A DNA stretch of 64,000 nucleotides, taken from Streptomyces sp. NBC_00344 (GTDB lineage: Bacteria > Actinomycetota > Actinomycetes > Streptomycetales > Streptomycetaceae). The DNA is taken from assembly GCF_036088315.1 (NCBI RefSeq), contig NZ_CP107996.1:2314501-2378500 (forward strand), given 5' to 3'. Of the stretch, positions 8,428 through 18,969 are shown piece by piece. Numbering within the stretch: position 1 is the stretch's first letter; every line of letters begins with the position of its first letter. A model generated the notes under the pieces. That model worked only from the letters and a program-made list of their open reading frames with translations. It was not told the DNA's origin and searched no databases. The position numbers were made by a program, and so were the translations under genes.

Positions 8428-10572
8428 ATGACGTCGAAACAGCTGTCCTTCCCGCGCCAGTTCGCCAGGACCCAGCGCTTCTCGCTGGGAGCGCCGCGCG
8501 CCTTCACGGTGTCGCCCGACGGGAACCGGGTGATCTTTCTCCGCTCTTCCTCCGGCACCGACCGGGCGAACCGGCTCTGGGTGCTCGATCTCGCGCAGGG
8601 CGCGCGGGAGCGCCTCGCCGCGGATCCGGACACACTGCTCGGCGGAACGGCCGAGGATCTCTCACCCCAGGAGCGGGCCCGCAGGGAGCGCAGCAGGGAA
8701 GGCTCGGCCGGCATCGTCGGGTACGCGGTGGACGCGGCAGCCGAGCTGGCGGCCTTCGCGCTGTCCGGACGGCTTTTCACTGCCGAACTGCAGGCCGGGA
8801 CCACCCGGGAGATTCCGGTGCGCGGGCCGGTGCTCGACCCCCGCCCCTCGCCCGACGGCCGGCGCATCGCCTATGTGAGCGGGGGCGCGCTACGGGTGGT
8901 GGAGGCGGACGGAGCGGCCGACCGGGCCCTCGCCGAGCCCGGGGATCCGTCTGTCACCTACGGCCTCGCCGAGTTCATCGCCGCCGAGGAGATGCAGCGC
9001 TCGCGCGGTTACTGGTGGTCGCCGGACTCACAGTGGCTGCTCGTCGCGCGGGCGGATGACGCCGCGGTGAAGCGCTGGTGGATCGCCGATCCGGCGCATC
9101 CGGACCGGGAGCCGGCCCAGGTCGGCTATCCGGCGGCCGGGACCCCCAACGCCGAGGTGCGGCTGTTTCTGTACGCCCTGGACGGAGCCTGCACCGAGGT
9201 GGTCTGGGACCGTGCCCGGTATCCGTATCTCGCTGACGTGCACTGGTCCGCAGGCGGGGTACCGCTGCTGCTGGTGCAGGCGCGTGACCAGCGGAGCCAG
9301 CTGTATCTGGGGGTCGACACGGAGTCCGGCTCGACCCGCAAGGTCCACGTCGACGAGGATGCGACGTGGCTCGATCTGCACCCCGGCGTACCGGCCTGGG
9401 CGCCGGCCGGTGGTCTGGTGCGGATCACCGACGAGGGGGGCGCACGGGTACTGGCGGTCGGTGACCGGCTGCTGACCGGGCCGGAGTTGCACGTGCGGGC
9501 GGTACTGGACATCTCGGTCGACGACATCCTCGTCTCCGCGTCCGCCGGTGAATCGGCCCCCGATCCGGAGACCGGCGAGATCCATGTCTACCGGGTCAAC
9601 GAACTCGGTGTCGCACGCGTCTCGGAAGGGGCCGGGGTGCACGCTGCGGTGCGCTCCGGTGGCGTGACCGTCCTGGTTTCCTCCCGTCCCGGGCTGCCGG
9701 GTGCGACCGTACGGGTCCTGCGGTCCGGCAAGGAGGTGGCCACGATCGCCTCATATGCGGAGAAGCCGGGACTCATCCCCCGCGTGAACCTCACACTGGG
9801 GGGCGCACGCAGAATTCCGTGCGCCGTCCTGCTCCCCACCGGCCACCAGGATTCCGACGGCAGGCTCCCAGTGCTGCTCGACCCCTATGGAGGGCCGCAC
9901 GGACAGCGGGTGGTCGCCGCGCACAACGCGTATCTCACGTCCCAGTGGTTCGCCGACCAGGGTTTCGCCGTGATCGTGGCGGACGGCCGGGGCACCCCGG
10001 GCCGCTCCCCGGCGTGGGAGAAAGCGATCAAGGACGACTTCCCGCTGACCCTCGACGACCAGATCGACGCCCTGCACGGCCTCGCCGAGCAGGGTTTCCC
10101 GCTCGACCTCGACCGGGTCGCGATCCGTGGCTGGTCGTACGGCGGCTATCTCGCGGCGCTCGCGGTACTGCGCCGCCCGGATGTCTTCCACGCGGCCGTC
10201 GCGGGCGCCCCGGTCACCGACTGGCGGCTGTACGACACCCATTACACCGAGCGCTATCTCGGCGACCCCGACGAGCGGCCGGAGGTGTACGCGGCGAGTT
10301 CGCTGGTCACCGACGACGGACTCTCCGCGCCGGAGAACCCGGCCAGGCCTCTGATGATCATCCATGGTCTGGCGGACGACAACGTGGTCGCCGCCCACAC
10401 CCTGCGGCTCTCCTCGGCCCTGCTCGCTGCGGGCCGTCCGCACGAGGTGCTGCCGCTGTCGGGGGTCACTCATATGACACCCCAGGAACAGGTCGCCGAG
10501 AACCTGCTGCTGCTCCAGGTGGACTTCCTCAAGCGGTCCCTGGGCCGGCCGGCACCGTCCGGGAAGCCGTAA
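8428..10572 (+). CDS. S9 family dipeptidyl peptidase IV-like serine peptidase
   Basis: A 714-residue enzyme: an N-terminal beta-propeller (DPPIV_N, about 30-430) and a C-terminal alpha/beta-hydrolase domain. Nucleophile Ser570 lies in GWSYGG, the acid is Asp650/Asp651 in HGLADDNV, and His682 lies in GVTHMT. The Glu-Glu motif binding the substrate amino-terminus is seen in FIAAEEMQRSRGYWWSPD, which points to dipeptidyl aminopeptidase activity on X-Pro/Ala ends. No signal peptide is present, so it acts in the cytoplasm. It may process peptides brought in by the neighbouring importers (inference). Confidence 0.93.
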   Translation: MTSKQLSFPRQFARTQRFSLGAPRAFTVSPDGNRVIFLRSSSGTDRANRLWVLDLAQGARERLAADPDTLLGGTAEDLSPQERARRERSREGSAGIVGYAVDAAAELAAFALSGRLFTAELQAGTTREIPVRGPVLDPRPSPDGRRIAYVSGGALRVVEADGAADRALAEPGDPSVTYGLAEFIAAEEMQRSRGYWWSPDSQWLLVARADDAAVKRWWIADPAHPDREPAQVGYPAAGTPNAEVRLFLYALDGACTEVVWDRARYPYLADVHWSAGGVPLLLVQARDQRSQLYLGVDTESGSTRKVHVDEDATWLDLHPGVPAWAPAGGLVRITDEGGARVLAVGDRLLTGPELHVRAVLDISVDDILVSASAGESAPDPETGEIHVYRVNELGVARVSEGAGVHAAVRSGGVTVLVSSRPGLPGATVRVLRSGKEVATIASYAEKPGLIPRVNLTLGGARRIPCAVLLPTGHQDSDGRLPVLLDPYGGPHGQRVVAAHNAYLTSQWFADQGFAVIVADGRGTPGRSPAWEKAIKDDFPLTLDDQIDALHGLAEQGFPLDLDRVAIRGWSYGGYLAALAVLRRPDVFHAAVAGAPVTDWRLYDTHYTERYLGDPDERPEVYAASSLVTDDGLSAPENPARPLMIIHGLADDNVVAAHTLRLSSALLAAGRPHEVLPLSGVTHMTPQEQVAENLLLLQVDFLKRSLGRPAPSGKP

Positions 10573-10596
10573 CACGGCCCCGGGAGGCCGTGGACC

Positions 10597-10630
10597 CTGG
10601 TGACGCCCGCCGACCGGCGGCCGTCACCAG
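10597..10630. terminator. Bidirectional terminator hairpin
   Basis: CTGGTGACGCCCGCC pairs with GGCGGCCGTCACCAG with one mismatch around a short loop. It lies between the convergent peptidase and membrane-protein genes and overlaps the last codons of the latter. Confidence 0.75.
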
Positions 10631-11649
10631 CCGGGCGGTGGCGACGAGGGCGGCGGCGGACCGTAGCCCCCGCCGCCCGGCCCGGCGTGGCCGTAGCTCC
10701 CCGGCCGCGGCCGGAACGGCAGGGCCCCTCCGGCTCCCGCGCTGTCGCCGCGGCCGGCCAGCACCAGCAGCACCACCACTCCCGCCAGCAGGTCGAACAG
10801 CCCGCCGGCGATGGAGAGCTGCTCCCGCAGCCCCCGGTCGGCGAAGTGCGTGAGCAGATCGAGGCGCAGCACGAGGGAGAGGCTGAGCGCTCCCGACGCG
10901 GTCAGTCCTGCGGCCGCCACAAGACCCAGCGGCCGCGCGAACGGAGCGCGGGCGAAGGCCCCGACCGCCGCCACCAGGCAGAGCAGCGCCATCAGCACGC
11001 TCAGCCAGCCTGCCGGGATCCCGAGCAGTGGCATGAAGATCCCCGCCTCGCCCGTGAACCGGTGGGCGTACGCCGCCGCGCTGACGCCGAGTGTGGTGCG
11101 CACCCAGTAGATCTCCCAGCCCGCCCCAGCCGCTCCGGCGAGGGCCAGCAGCACACCCGCCGCGACACCGGCGCCGCGCACCGGCCCGGCCGGCAGCGCC
11201 TCGTGCGGGCTCTCGGCGGGACGGCGCCCCGCCGAAGCGATGATGACCAGCGCGAGCGCCCCGGCGATGGCGACCAGTGTGGACAGCACCGCACGGAAAC
11301 GCAGTTCGTCGGACGACCAGTGGCTCATCCAGTCCGCGTTCTGCACCCAGAGCCCCGGCAGCCGCAGCATCGCGGTGATCACTGCGGCCGACACGAGTGC
11401 AGAGCCCGCGACGGAGGAGCGCAGCGCGGCCACCGCGGTGAAGACGTACACCACCACAAGCATCAGGTCGTAGAGCGTGGTGGTCAGAAAGGCCTGTGTC
11501 TCACCGGAGGGGCCGGCCTCCCAGAACCGCCACAGCTGGACCGGCCCATCGGCTGTGGTGAGGTCCCTGACGATCCAGGAGACGGCGGTCAGCGCCAGCA
11601 GGACGCAGATGACCGCACCGGCGATCCGCGCACCGCGAGTGAGTATCAC
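10624..11649 (-). CDS. Polytopic membrane protein of unknown function
   Basis: About 341 residues with eight or nine hydrophobic helices, for example IAGAVICVLLALTAVSWIV, LMLVVVYVFTAVAALR, LVAIAGALALVIIASAG and LLAGVVVLLVLAG. The tail is Pro/Gly-rich (ends SSPPPGW). No catalytic motif is visible and I do not assign a family. The start is uncertain: GTG 11649 is the first start directly before the first membrane helix, while a TTG at 11685 would add 12 residues; neither has a clear ribosome-binding site. It stands alone, between the S9 peptidase and the first importer operon. Confidence 0.6.
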   Translation of the reverse strand: MILTRGARIAGAVICVLLALTAVSWIVRDLTTADGPVQLWRFWEAGPSGETQAFLTTTLYDLMLVVVYVFTAVAALRSSVAGSALVSAAVITAMLRLPGLWVQNADWMSHWSSDELRFRAVLSTLVAIAGALALVIIASAGRRPAESPHEALPAGPVRGAGVAAGVLLALAGAAGAGWEIYWVRTTLGVSAAAYAHRFTGEAGIFMPLLGIPAGWLSVLMALLCLVAAVGAFARAPFARPLGLVAAAGLTASGALSLSLVLRLDLLTHFADRGLREQLSIAGGLFDLLAGVVVLLVLAGRGDSAGAGGALPFRPRPGSYGHAGPGGGGYGPPPPSSPPPGW

Positions 11650-11736
11650 GCCGTGATAATCCACTGCGGCACAGGGGTTGAACAAGAGGAACAGCGAGAC
11701 GTGTGCGACGTCCGGCCGCCCGCGGACCGCCGGTCC

Positions 11737-12865
<1,129 letters not shown>

Positions 12866-12885
<20 letters not shown>

Positions 12886-13852
12886 CGAGCGTCTCCTTCC
12901 AGAAATGGCACGCACTCCGCCGGTCCCCGGACACCTCGTACAGTGGCGGCACATCGGTGCGGCAGACGTTCTGGGCCATCGGGCAGCGGGGGTTGAAGGC
13001 GCAGCCAGGTGGAATGTGCAGGAGATTGGGCGGCAGCCCCTTGATGGCGTAGAGCTCCTGGCCCTTCTGGTCCAGACGCGGGATCGATTCGAGCAGGCCC
13101 TTGGTGTACGGATGCGCGGGCGCCCGGTAGATCTCGTGGACGGGGGAGGTCTCGACGATGCGTCCCGCGTACATCACCGCGATCTTGTCCGCGACATCTG
13201 CCACCACCCCGAGGTCGTGGGTGATCAGGATCAGCCCCATGTTGAACTCCCGCTGGAGCTCGGCGAGGAGATCCATCACCTGGGCCTGGACGGTCACGTC
13301 GAGGGCCGTGGTCGGCTCGTCGGCGATGATCAGGTCTGGCTCCAGGGCCAGCGCCATGGCGATCATGATGCGCTGGCGCATACCGCCGGAGAACTGGTGC
13401 GGGAACTGCCCGACCCGTTCCTTGGCCGCCGGGATGCGCACCGTGTCCATCAGCTCGACCGCCCTGGCCCTGGCGTCCTTGCGGGACATGCCCATGTGCA
13501 CGGTGAACATCTCACCGAGCTGTTCCCCGACGCTGAGCACCGGGTTGAGCGAGGAGAGCGCGTCCTGGAAGATCATCGCCATCCTGGCGCCACGGACCTT
13601 GCGCCGCTCCTCCTCCTTGAGCTTCAGCAGGTCCTGTCCCTGGAAGATGATCTCGCCGCCCGCGATGCGTCCGGGAGGAACGTCGAGAATTCCCATGATG
13701 GCCTGGGCCGTCACCGACTTGCCCGAGCCCGACTCACCGAGTACGGCGAGCGTCTCGCCGGAGTCCACCGTGTAGTCGACCCCGTTCACGGCCTTCGCGA
13801 CCCCGTCTCGGGTGTGGAACTCCACGTGCAGATCGCGCACTTCGAGCAGCAT
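12866..13852 (-). CDS. Peptide ABC importer ATPase, DppD/OppD type (operon A)
   Basis: A 328-residue ATPase: Walker A GESGSGKS near residue 39, signature [19 protein letters not shown], Walker [15 protein letters not shown], switch His in [10 protein letters not shown], and the C-terminal oligo-HPY domain with [16 protein letters not shown]. It heterodimerises with the DppF-type subunit at the inner face of the two permeases. Long stretches are identical, at protein and DNA level, to the paralogue at 27436-28494. The start [12 protein letters not shown] is immediately at the domain edge, 12 bases after the permease stop. Confidence 0.93.
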
Positions 13853-13864
13853 GGTCCGGACTCC

Positions 13865-14842
13865 TCAGCGCAGCTTGGGGTCGAGGGCGTCGCGCACCGC
13901 GTCGCCCAGCATGATGAAGGCGAGCACCGTGACGGCCAGCGCCCCGGCGGGCCAGAGCAGCATGTGGGGGGCGTTGCGGATGTACGGGGATGCGGCGGAG
14001 ATGTCGATGCCCCAGGAGACGGTGGGCGGCTTCAGACCGACGCCGAGGTAGGAGAGCGTCGCCTCCAGCGAGATGAAGGTACCGAGCGCGATGGTCGCCA
14101 CCACGATCACCGGGGCGACCGCGTTCGGCGCGATATGGCGCAGCAGCATCCGGGAGTTGGAGGCACCGAGCGCCCGCGCGGCCTGCACGTAGTCGTTCTG
14201 TTTGGCGGTGATGACCGATCCGCGCGCGATACGGGCGAGCTGCGGCCAGCCCAGCAGCACCATGAATCCGACCACCGGCCAGATCGTGCTGCTGGTGACC
14301 ACCGACAGCAGCACCAGGCCGCCGAGTACCACCGGGATGCCGAAGAAGATGTCGGTGATCCGGGACAGGATCGCGTCACCCGCCCCGCCGTAGAAGCCGG
14401 CGAGCCCGCCCAGGAAGCTGCCGAGGAGTGCCACCCCGACGGTGGCGCAGACACCGACGGTCACCGACTGCCTTGCCCCGTAGACCGTGCGGGTGTACAC
14501 GTCGCAGCCCTGTCCGGTGAAGCCGAACGGGTGTCCCGGCTGGGCTCCCTCCTGGGCCTTCGCGAGGTTGCAGGAGAGCGGGTTCTGGGTGGCGATCAGC
14601 GAGGGCCAGATCGAGATCACCACCAGGAACAGGATGATCAGTGCCGAGATGATGAAGATCGGGTTGCGGCGCAGGTCTCGCCAGGCGTCGGACCAGAGAC
14701 TGCGTGCCTTCTCGTCGGGACCGGGGCCGCCCGGGGCGTCCGGCGGGCCCTCCAGGGTGGCGCCCTCGCTGGTCGCGAGGTCCATGGGCCCCCCCGCCCC
14801 GGTCGGGGCGATGGCTCGCTCGGGATTCTGGGGCTCAGGCAT
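13865..14842 (-). CDS. Peptide ABC importer permease, DppC type (operon A)
   Basis: A 325-residue permease. A cytoplasmic N-terminal tail precedes the conserved SLWSDAWRDLRRNPIFIISALIILF first helix. Five more helices follow, and the EAA loop reads ARALGASNSRMLLRHIAPNAVAPVIV. The C-terminus is LGDAVRDALDPKLR. ATG 14842 (MPEPQNPERA) overlaps the DppB-type gene by eight bases. It forms the heterodimeric channel with that gene's product. Confidence 0.92.
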   Translation of the reverse strand: MPEPQNPERAIAPTGAGGPMDLATSEGATLEGPPDAPGGPGPDEKARSLWSDAWRDLRRNPIFIISALIILFLVVISIWPSLIATQNPLSCNLAKAQEGAQPGHPFGFTGQGCDVYTRTVYGARQSVTVGVCATVGVALLGSFLGGLAGFYGGAGDAILSRITDIFFGIPVVLGGLVLLSVVTSSTIWPVVGFMVLLGWPQLARIARGSVITAKQNDYVQAARALGASNSRMLLRHIAPNAVAPVIVVATIALGTFISLEATLSYLGVGLKPPTVSWGIDISAASPYIRNAPHMLLWPAGALAVTVLAFIMLGDAVRDALDPKLR

Positions 14843-15758
14843 ACCGGATCCTCGGGTCGAGAACGGCATAGAGGAGGTCGACGACCAGGTTCGCCACCAG
14901 GAAGACGATGACCAGGATGGTGACGAAGCCGACGACGGTCTGGCTGTTCTGGCGGACGATGCCCTGGTAGAGCTGGTAACCGACGCCGTGGATGTTGAAG
15001 ATGCGCTCGGTGACGATGGCGCCGCCCATCAGCGCGCCGATGTCCGTACCGATGAACGTCACCACCGCGATCAGAGAGTTGCGCAGCAGATGGCGGACGA
15101 TGATGCGGTGCCTCGGCAGGCCCTTGGCCACGGCGGTCCGTACATAGTCGGCGCGTTTGTTCTCCGCGATCGAGGTCCTGGTCAGCCGGGTCACGTAGGC
15201 CAGTGACACGGAGGCCAGCACCAGGCCGGGCAGGATCAGTTCGTTCAGCGGGGCCTCCGGCGAGACCGCGGGCTCGATGATCTTCCACTTCACCCCGAAG
15301 AGCAGCTGGGCCAGCAGCCCTGTGACGAAGGTCGGGACCGAGATGACCAGCAGGGTGAGCAGCAGCACACCGGAGTCGACCGGGCGGCCGCGCTTGAGCC
15401 CGGTCAGCACCCCCAGCGTGACACCGATGATGATCTCGAAGACGATCGCCACCAGCGTGAGCCGGATGGTCACGGGGAAGGCGGAGCGCATCAGCTCGGT
15501 GACCTTCTGACCGTTGAACGCGGTTCCGAAGTCACCGGTGAACACATTGCCCATGTATGTGAGGTATTGCTGCCAGACCGGCTTGTCGAGGCCGAGCTCC
15601 TTGCGCAGCTGGGCGGCGGTGGCGGGATCGCAGCTGCGGTCTCCGCAGAGCCCGGCGACGGGGTCACCCATCACGTTCACCATCAGGAAGATCAGCATGG
15701 TGGCACCGATGAAGACCGGGATCATCTGCAGCAGACGCCTGATCACATAACGTCCCAT
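14835..15758 (-). CDS. Peptide ABC importer permease, DppB type (operon A)
   Basis: A 307-residue permease with six helices. It starts with the hallmark MGRYVIRRLLQMIPVFIGATM and has the periplasmic-side ELGLDKPVWQQYLTYMGNVFTGDFG segment. The EAA loop is RTAVAKGLPRHRIIVRHLLRNSLI, and the end is VDLLYAVLDPRIRYA. Of interest, CGDRSCDPAT carries a Cys pair in the external loop that the copy in operon C lacks (it has WGDRPADPQA). Confidence 0.92.
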   Translation of the reverse strand: MGRYVIRRLLQMIPVFIGATMLIFLMVNVMGDPVAGLCGDRSCDPATAAQLRKELGLDKPVWQQYLTYMGNVFTGDFGTAFNGQKVTELMRSAFPVTIRLTLVAIVFEIIIGVTLGVLTGLKRGRPVDSGVLLLTLLVISVPTFVTGLLAQLLFGVKWKIIEPAVSPEAPLNELILPGLVLASVSLAYVTRLTRTSIAENKRADYVRTAVAKGLPRHRIIVRHLLRNSLIAVVTFIGTDIGALMGGAIVTERIFNIHGVGYQLYQGIVRQNSQTVVGFVTILVIVFLVANLVVDLLYAVLDPRIRYA

Positions 15759-15791
15759 GAAGGGCTCCGGGGGTCGTCGATGGAAGGTGCG

Positions 15792-15820
15792 CGGCCCGGC
15801 ACCGCTCGGGCGCCGGGCCG
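15792..15820 (-). terminator. Intra-operon hairpin after the substrate-binding protein gene (operon A)
   Basis: CGGCCCGGC and GCCGGGCCG arms with an 11-base loop, 15 bases past the lipoprotein stop and before the permease gene. This placement suggests partial termination or 3'-end protection, giving more binding protein than channel. Confidence 0.6.
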
Positions 15821-15834
15821 TACTCCTTCTGGCG

Positions 15835-17472
15835 TCAGTTGACCTTGATCTCGTTGTAGACCGGGACGCTGAACGGGTTCAGTGCGACGTTCGAGATCCG
15901 GTCCGAGTAACCGGCACTGCCGTTCTGGTACCAGAGGGGAATGGCGCCCATCTCGTCCCGGAGCACCATCTCCGCGTCCTGGAACGTCTTGACGGCGGTG
16001 GCGGTGTCGGTCTCCGCGTTGGCCTTGTTGACCAGGCTGTCGAACTGCTTGTTGGTCCAGTGGCCGTCGTTGGACGAGGCGTTCGTGTAGTAGAGCGGCT
16101 GCAGGAAGTTCTGGATGAGCGGGTAGTCCATCTGCCAGCCGGCCCGGAAGAGGCTGGTCATCTTCTTCTGGGTGATCTGATTGCGGAAGTCGGCGAAGGT
16201 TCCGACCGGCTTGCCCACGCACGCCTTGTCGTTGCCGAGCGCGTTGTTGATGCTGTTGCAGACGGCGTCGACCCATTCCTTGTGCGAGCCGGTGTCCGCG
16301 TTGTACGCGATCGAGATCTGGCCGTTGGGGAGGCCTCCGCCCTCCTGGACCAGCTTCTTGGCCTGCGCGGGGTCGTACTTGCAGGAGTCACCGCACAGGC
16401 CCGCCTTGAAGCCGCCGTCGACGCCGAGGACCGGGGACGTCCAGTCGGTGGCCGGGGTGCGGGTCTTCTGGAAGATGGTGTCGGTGATCTGGGCGCGGTT
16501 GATGGCCATCGAGAGCCCGATCCGGACCTTCTTGGCCTTCGCCGTGTTCCACTCCGGGCGGTAGAAGGGGAACGAGAGCGTCTGGATGATGCCGGCCGGA
16601 GTGTTGAGGTACCGGCCGTTCAGGTCGGCCTTGACGTTCTTCAGCTGCGCGGCCGGCACATCGTCGACCAGGTCGAGGTTGCCCGCCGTCAGGTCGGTGT
16701 AGGCCGTGTTGTTGTCGGTGTAGACCTTGAGGTCGACCCCGCCGTTCTGCGCCTTGTCGGAGCCGGGGTACTTGGACCACTTCCGCAGGCTCATCTTCGA
16801 GCCCTTCGTGTACGACTGCACGGTGTACGGGCCGTTGCCGACCGGCTTCGACAGCCAGGCGGAGTGGTTGCTGAAGAAGGACTGCGGCAGCGGGGCGAAG
16901 GCGGCGTAGCCCAGCGTGTCCGGGAAGGTGGAGAACTTCTGGTTGAGCTTGATGGTGAAGGTCGTGTCGTTGACGACCTTCAGTCCGGAGAGCTTTGACG
17001 CCGTGGCGCTGCCGGTGTCCGGGTGGACCTTGTCGTAGCCGTCGATGTACCCGAAGAAGTAGGCGTTCTTCTGGTTGTTCTTCAGGTCCGCGCCGTAGTT
17101 CCAGGCGTCCACGAAGGACTTCGCGGTGACCTTCTCACCGTTGCTGAAGGTCCAGCCGGGCTTGAGCGTGACCGTGAAGTTGATGGAGTCCTTGGTGTCG
17201 ATCTTCGCGGCCAGCATGTTGAAGGCCTTGCCCGTCTTCGGGTCGTACCGCTTGAGTCCGCGGAACACCATGTCCAGGACCTTGCCGCCCTGGACCTCAT
17301 TGGTGTTCGCCGGCTCGAGCGGGTTCTGCGGGTCTCCCCACGAGGAGCTGAGCACTCCGCCGCCGTTGCCACCGCTGCCACCGCCGCTGTCTCCGCCACC
17401 GCCACAGGCCGTGGCGGCAAGAGCGACAGCGACCGCGCATGCGGCCCACTTGGCGTGTGTGGCTCCGCGCAT
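15835..17472 (-). CDS. Peptide ABC importer substrate-binding lipoprotein (operon A)
   Basis: A 545-residue SBP family 5 lipoprotein. The signal peptide MRGATHAKWAACAVAVALAA ends in the lipobox ATAC with lipidated Cys23 and a Gly/Ser linker. The mature part shows SBP_bac_5 landmarks: LKRYDPKTGKAFN, TLKPGWTFSNGEKVTAKSFVDAW, VGNGPYTVQSY and RIGLSMAINRAQI. AGGAGG precedes ATG 17472, so the longer upstream reading is rejected. It is the first gene of operon A and has the same length and layout as the paralogue at 30514-32151. The substrate is probably di- to oligopeptides. Confidence 0.93.
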   Translation of the reverse strand: MRGATHAKWAACAVAVALAATACGGGGDSGGGSGGNGGGVLSSSWGDPQNPLEPANTNEVQGGKVLDMVFRGLKRYDPKTGKAFNMLAAKIDTKDSINFTVTLKPGWTFSNGEKVTAKSFVDAWNYGADLKNNQKNAYFFGYIDGYDKVHPDTGSATASKLSGLKVVNDTTFTIKLNQKFSTFPDTLGYAAFAPLPQSFFSNHSAWLSKPVGNGPYTVQSYTKGSKMSLRKWSKYPGSDKAQNGGVDLKVYTDNNTAYTDLTAGNLDLVDDVPAAQLKNVKADLNGRYLNTPAGIIQTLSFPFYRPEWNTAKAKKVRIGLSMAINRAQITDTIFQKTRTPATDWTSPVLGVDGGFKAGLCGDSCKYDPAQAKKLVQEGGGLPNGQISIAYNADTGSHKEWVDAVCNSINNALGNDKACVGKPVGTFADFRNQITQKKMTSLFRAGWQMDYPLIQNFLQPLYYTNASSNDGHWTNKQFDSLVNKANAETDTATAVKTFQDAEMVLRDEMGAIPLWYQNGSAGYSDRISNVALNPFSVPVYNEIKVN

Positions 17473-17864
17473 GGAGTGCCTCCTCTTAGGTCCCAAATCA
17501 TATGTAGAGCCCAATATCACTCCAGACCGTAGCCAATGCACCCCTATTGCGGCCGTACGGGTCCATCCGCCACCAGAACCCCCCGGATGCGTCGCATAAC
17601 GAAAAGGACACACCTTTAAGCGGACACGAGTGTCCGTGTAGCGCCGATTTGCCGCCGCAGCCGTGCGGCTGTCGACCCGTAATTCGTTTTACGATTGTCA
17701 AGTTCAGGTCAAGAACCTAAAGAACCGGTGCGGACTTGCACTGTGCATTGACCGCTGTCAACTCGATTGATTGGGTCCGACCCAACCCCCTTAGGCGGTG
17801 TCCGGACACCGCCTCGCTCCTCCTGCCCGGAGGACGCCGCTCTCCGTTCGGGGACAGGAGTTCG
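17473..17864. promoter_or_regulatory. Divergent control region between operon A and bldK
   Basis: 392 bases without a gene, holding four palindromes. CGGACAC-GA-GTGTCCG is at 17621-17636. TTGAC-CGCT-GTCAA is at 17748-17761. TTGGGTC-C-GACCCAA is at 17771-17785. A perfect 20-base palindrome, GGCGGTGTCCGGACACCGCC, is at 17794-17813, about 50 bases before the bldKA start. The first and last share the half-site GTGTCC. Minus-strand TTGAC boxes near 17698-17715 may belong to the operon A promoter. Which proteins bind is unknown. Confidence 0.55.
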
Positions 17865-18896
17865 ATGACCACGCCATCCCCGGCCCACAGCGTCTCGGTG
17901 GAGGACCCCGCCGATGTGCCTGAGGTGACCCGGCAGCCCGACAGTTCGGACAAGGGCGCCGCGGCCCGCAGCCCGGGCCAGCTGGCCTGGCGGCGCTTCA
18001 AGCGGGACCGCACGGGCGTCTTGTCCGCCTACATCGTCATCGCGTTCTTCGTGGTCGCCATCTGCGCGCCCCTGATCGCGAAGGTGTACGGAAAGAATCC
18101 CTACACGACGTACGGCCAGGATCTCGACGGCCTGCTCAACGACTTCGGCTCCCCCGTGAAGCCCAACGGCGGTATCAGCAGCGACTACTGGTTCGGTGTC
18201 GAGCCGGGGCTCGGGCGGGACGTCTTCACCTTCCTGCTCTACGCGATCCGCAACTCCCTGCTGATCGCCACGGCAACCACCCTTCTGGTGGCGGCCCTTG
18301 GCATCGTCATCGGTCTCACCGCCGGCTATCTGGGCGGCAGGACCGACTACTTCATCGGCAGGATCATCGACATCCTGCTGGCCTTCCCGTCCATCCTCTT
18401 CTTCATCGCGCTCTGGCCGGTGATGATCTCGAGCCTGGTCTCGCCCGAGGACAACACGCCGGTCTGGCTCACCGTCGTCAGCCTGATCACGGTGATGACC
18501 GCGTTCGGGTGGGCGCCCATCGCGCGACTGCTGCGTGGCGAGGTACTCGCCCTGCGGGAGCGGGAGTTCGTGGAGGCCGCCAAGGTGACCGGTGCCTCGC
18601 CGGCCCGGATCATCTTCAAGGAACTGCTGCCCAACCTGTGGACGCCCATCCTCATCCAGGCGACGCTCGCCCTGCCCATGTACGTCACGACCGAGGCCGG
18701 TCTGGCCTTCCTCGGTGTCGGACTGAGCTCACCCACCCCGGACTGGGGCGTGATGATCCAGCGCGGCTCGACCGTCTATCAGAACGACATCACCTTCATG
18801 CTGTTCCCCGGCCTGACGATGGTGATCTTCGTCATCGCCTTCAACCTCCTCGGTGACTCGGTGCGCGACGCACTGGACCCGAAGACCAGGCGCTGA
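17865..18896 (+). CDS. bldKA: BldKA: oligopeptide importer permease
   Basis: A 343-residue DppC/OppC-type permease. A 50-residue cytoplasmic tail is followed by six helices beginning TGVLSAYIVIAFFVVAICAPLI. The EAA loop is AAKVTGASPARIIFKELLPNLWTPIL, and the end is LGDSVRDALDPKTRR. GGGGACAGGAG precedes ATG 17865. The gene order permease, lipoprotein, permease, ATPase, ATPase is that of the S. coelicolor bldKABCDE operon, which imports an extracellular peptide needed for aerial growth. The name is given on order, length and neighbourhood; no alignment was possible. Confidence 0.85.
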   Translation: MTTPSPAHSVSVEDPADVPEVTRQPDSSDKGAAARSPGQLAWRRFKRDRTGVLSAYIVIAFFVVAICAPLIAKVYGKNPYTTYGQDLDGLLNDFGSPVKPNGGISSDYWFGVEPGLGRDVFTFLLYAIRNSLLIATATTLLVAALGIVIGLTAGYLGGRTDYFIGRIIDILLAFPSILFFIALWPVMISSLVSPEDNTPVWLTVVSLITVMTAFGWAPIARLLRGEVLALREREFVEAAKVTGASPARIIFKELLPNLWTPILIQATLALPMYVTTEAGLAFLGVGLSSPTPDWGVMIQRGSTVYQNDITFMLFPGLTMVIFVIAFNLLGDSVRDALDPKTRR

Positions 18897-18969
18897 GCTC
18901 CTCCACCCCTCCGGACCGGGCTACGGGGCCCGCCGGACCGTCCTCTCTCCAACGACAGGTCAGGAAGTC

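Noticed and set aside
12905..14911. 668-codon open frame opposite the operon A ATPase and permease genes
   Set aside because: Composition is rich in His, Asp, Gly and Arg as expected from antisense of ABC genes, and the minus-strand proteins are clear family members.
17473..17613. 47-residue N-terminal extension of the operon A lipoprotein
   Set aside because: It would bury the signal peptide; a strong AGGAGG precedes the ATG at 17472.
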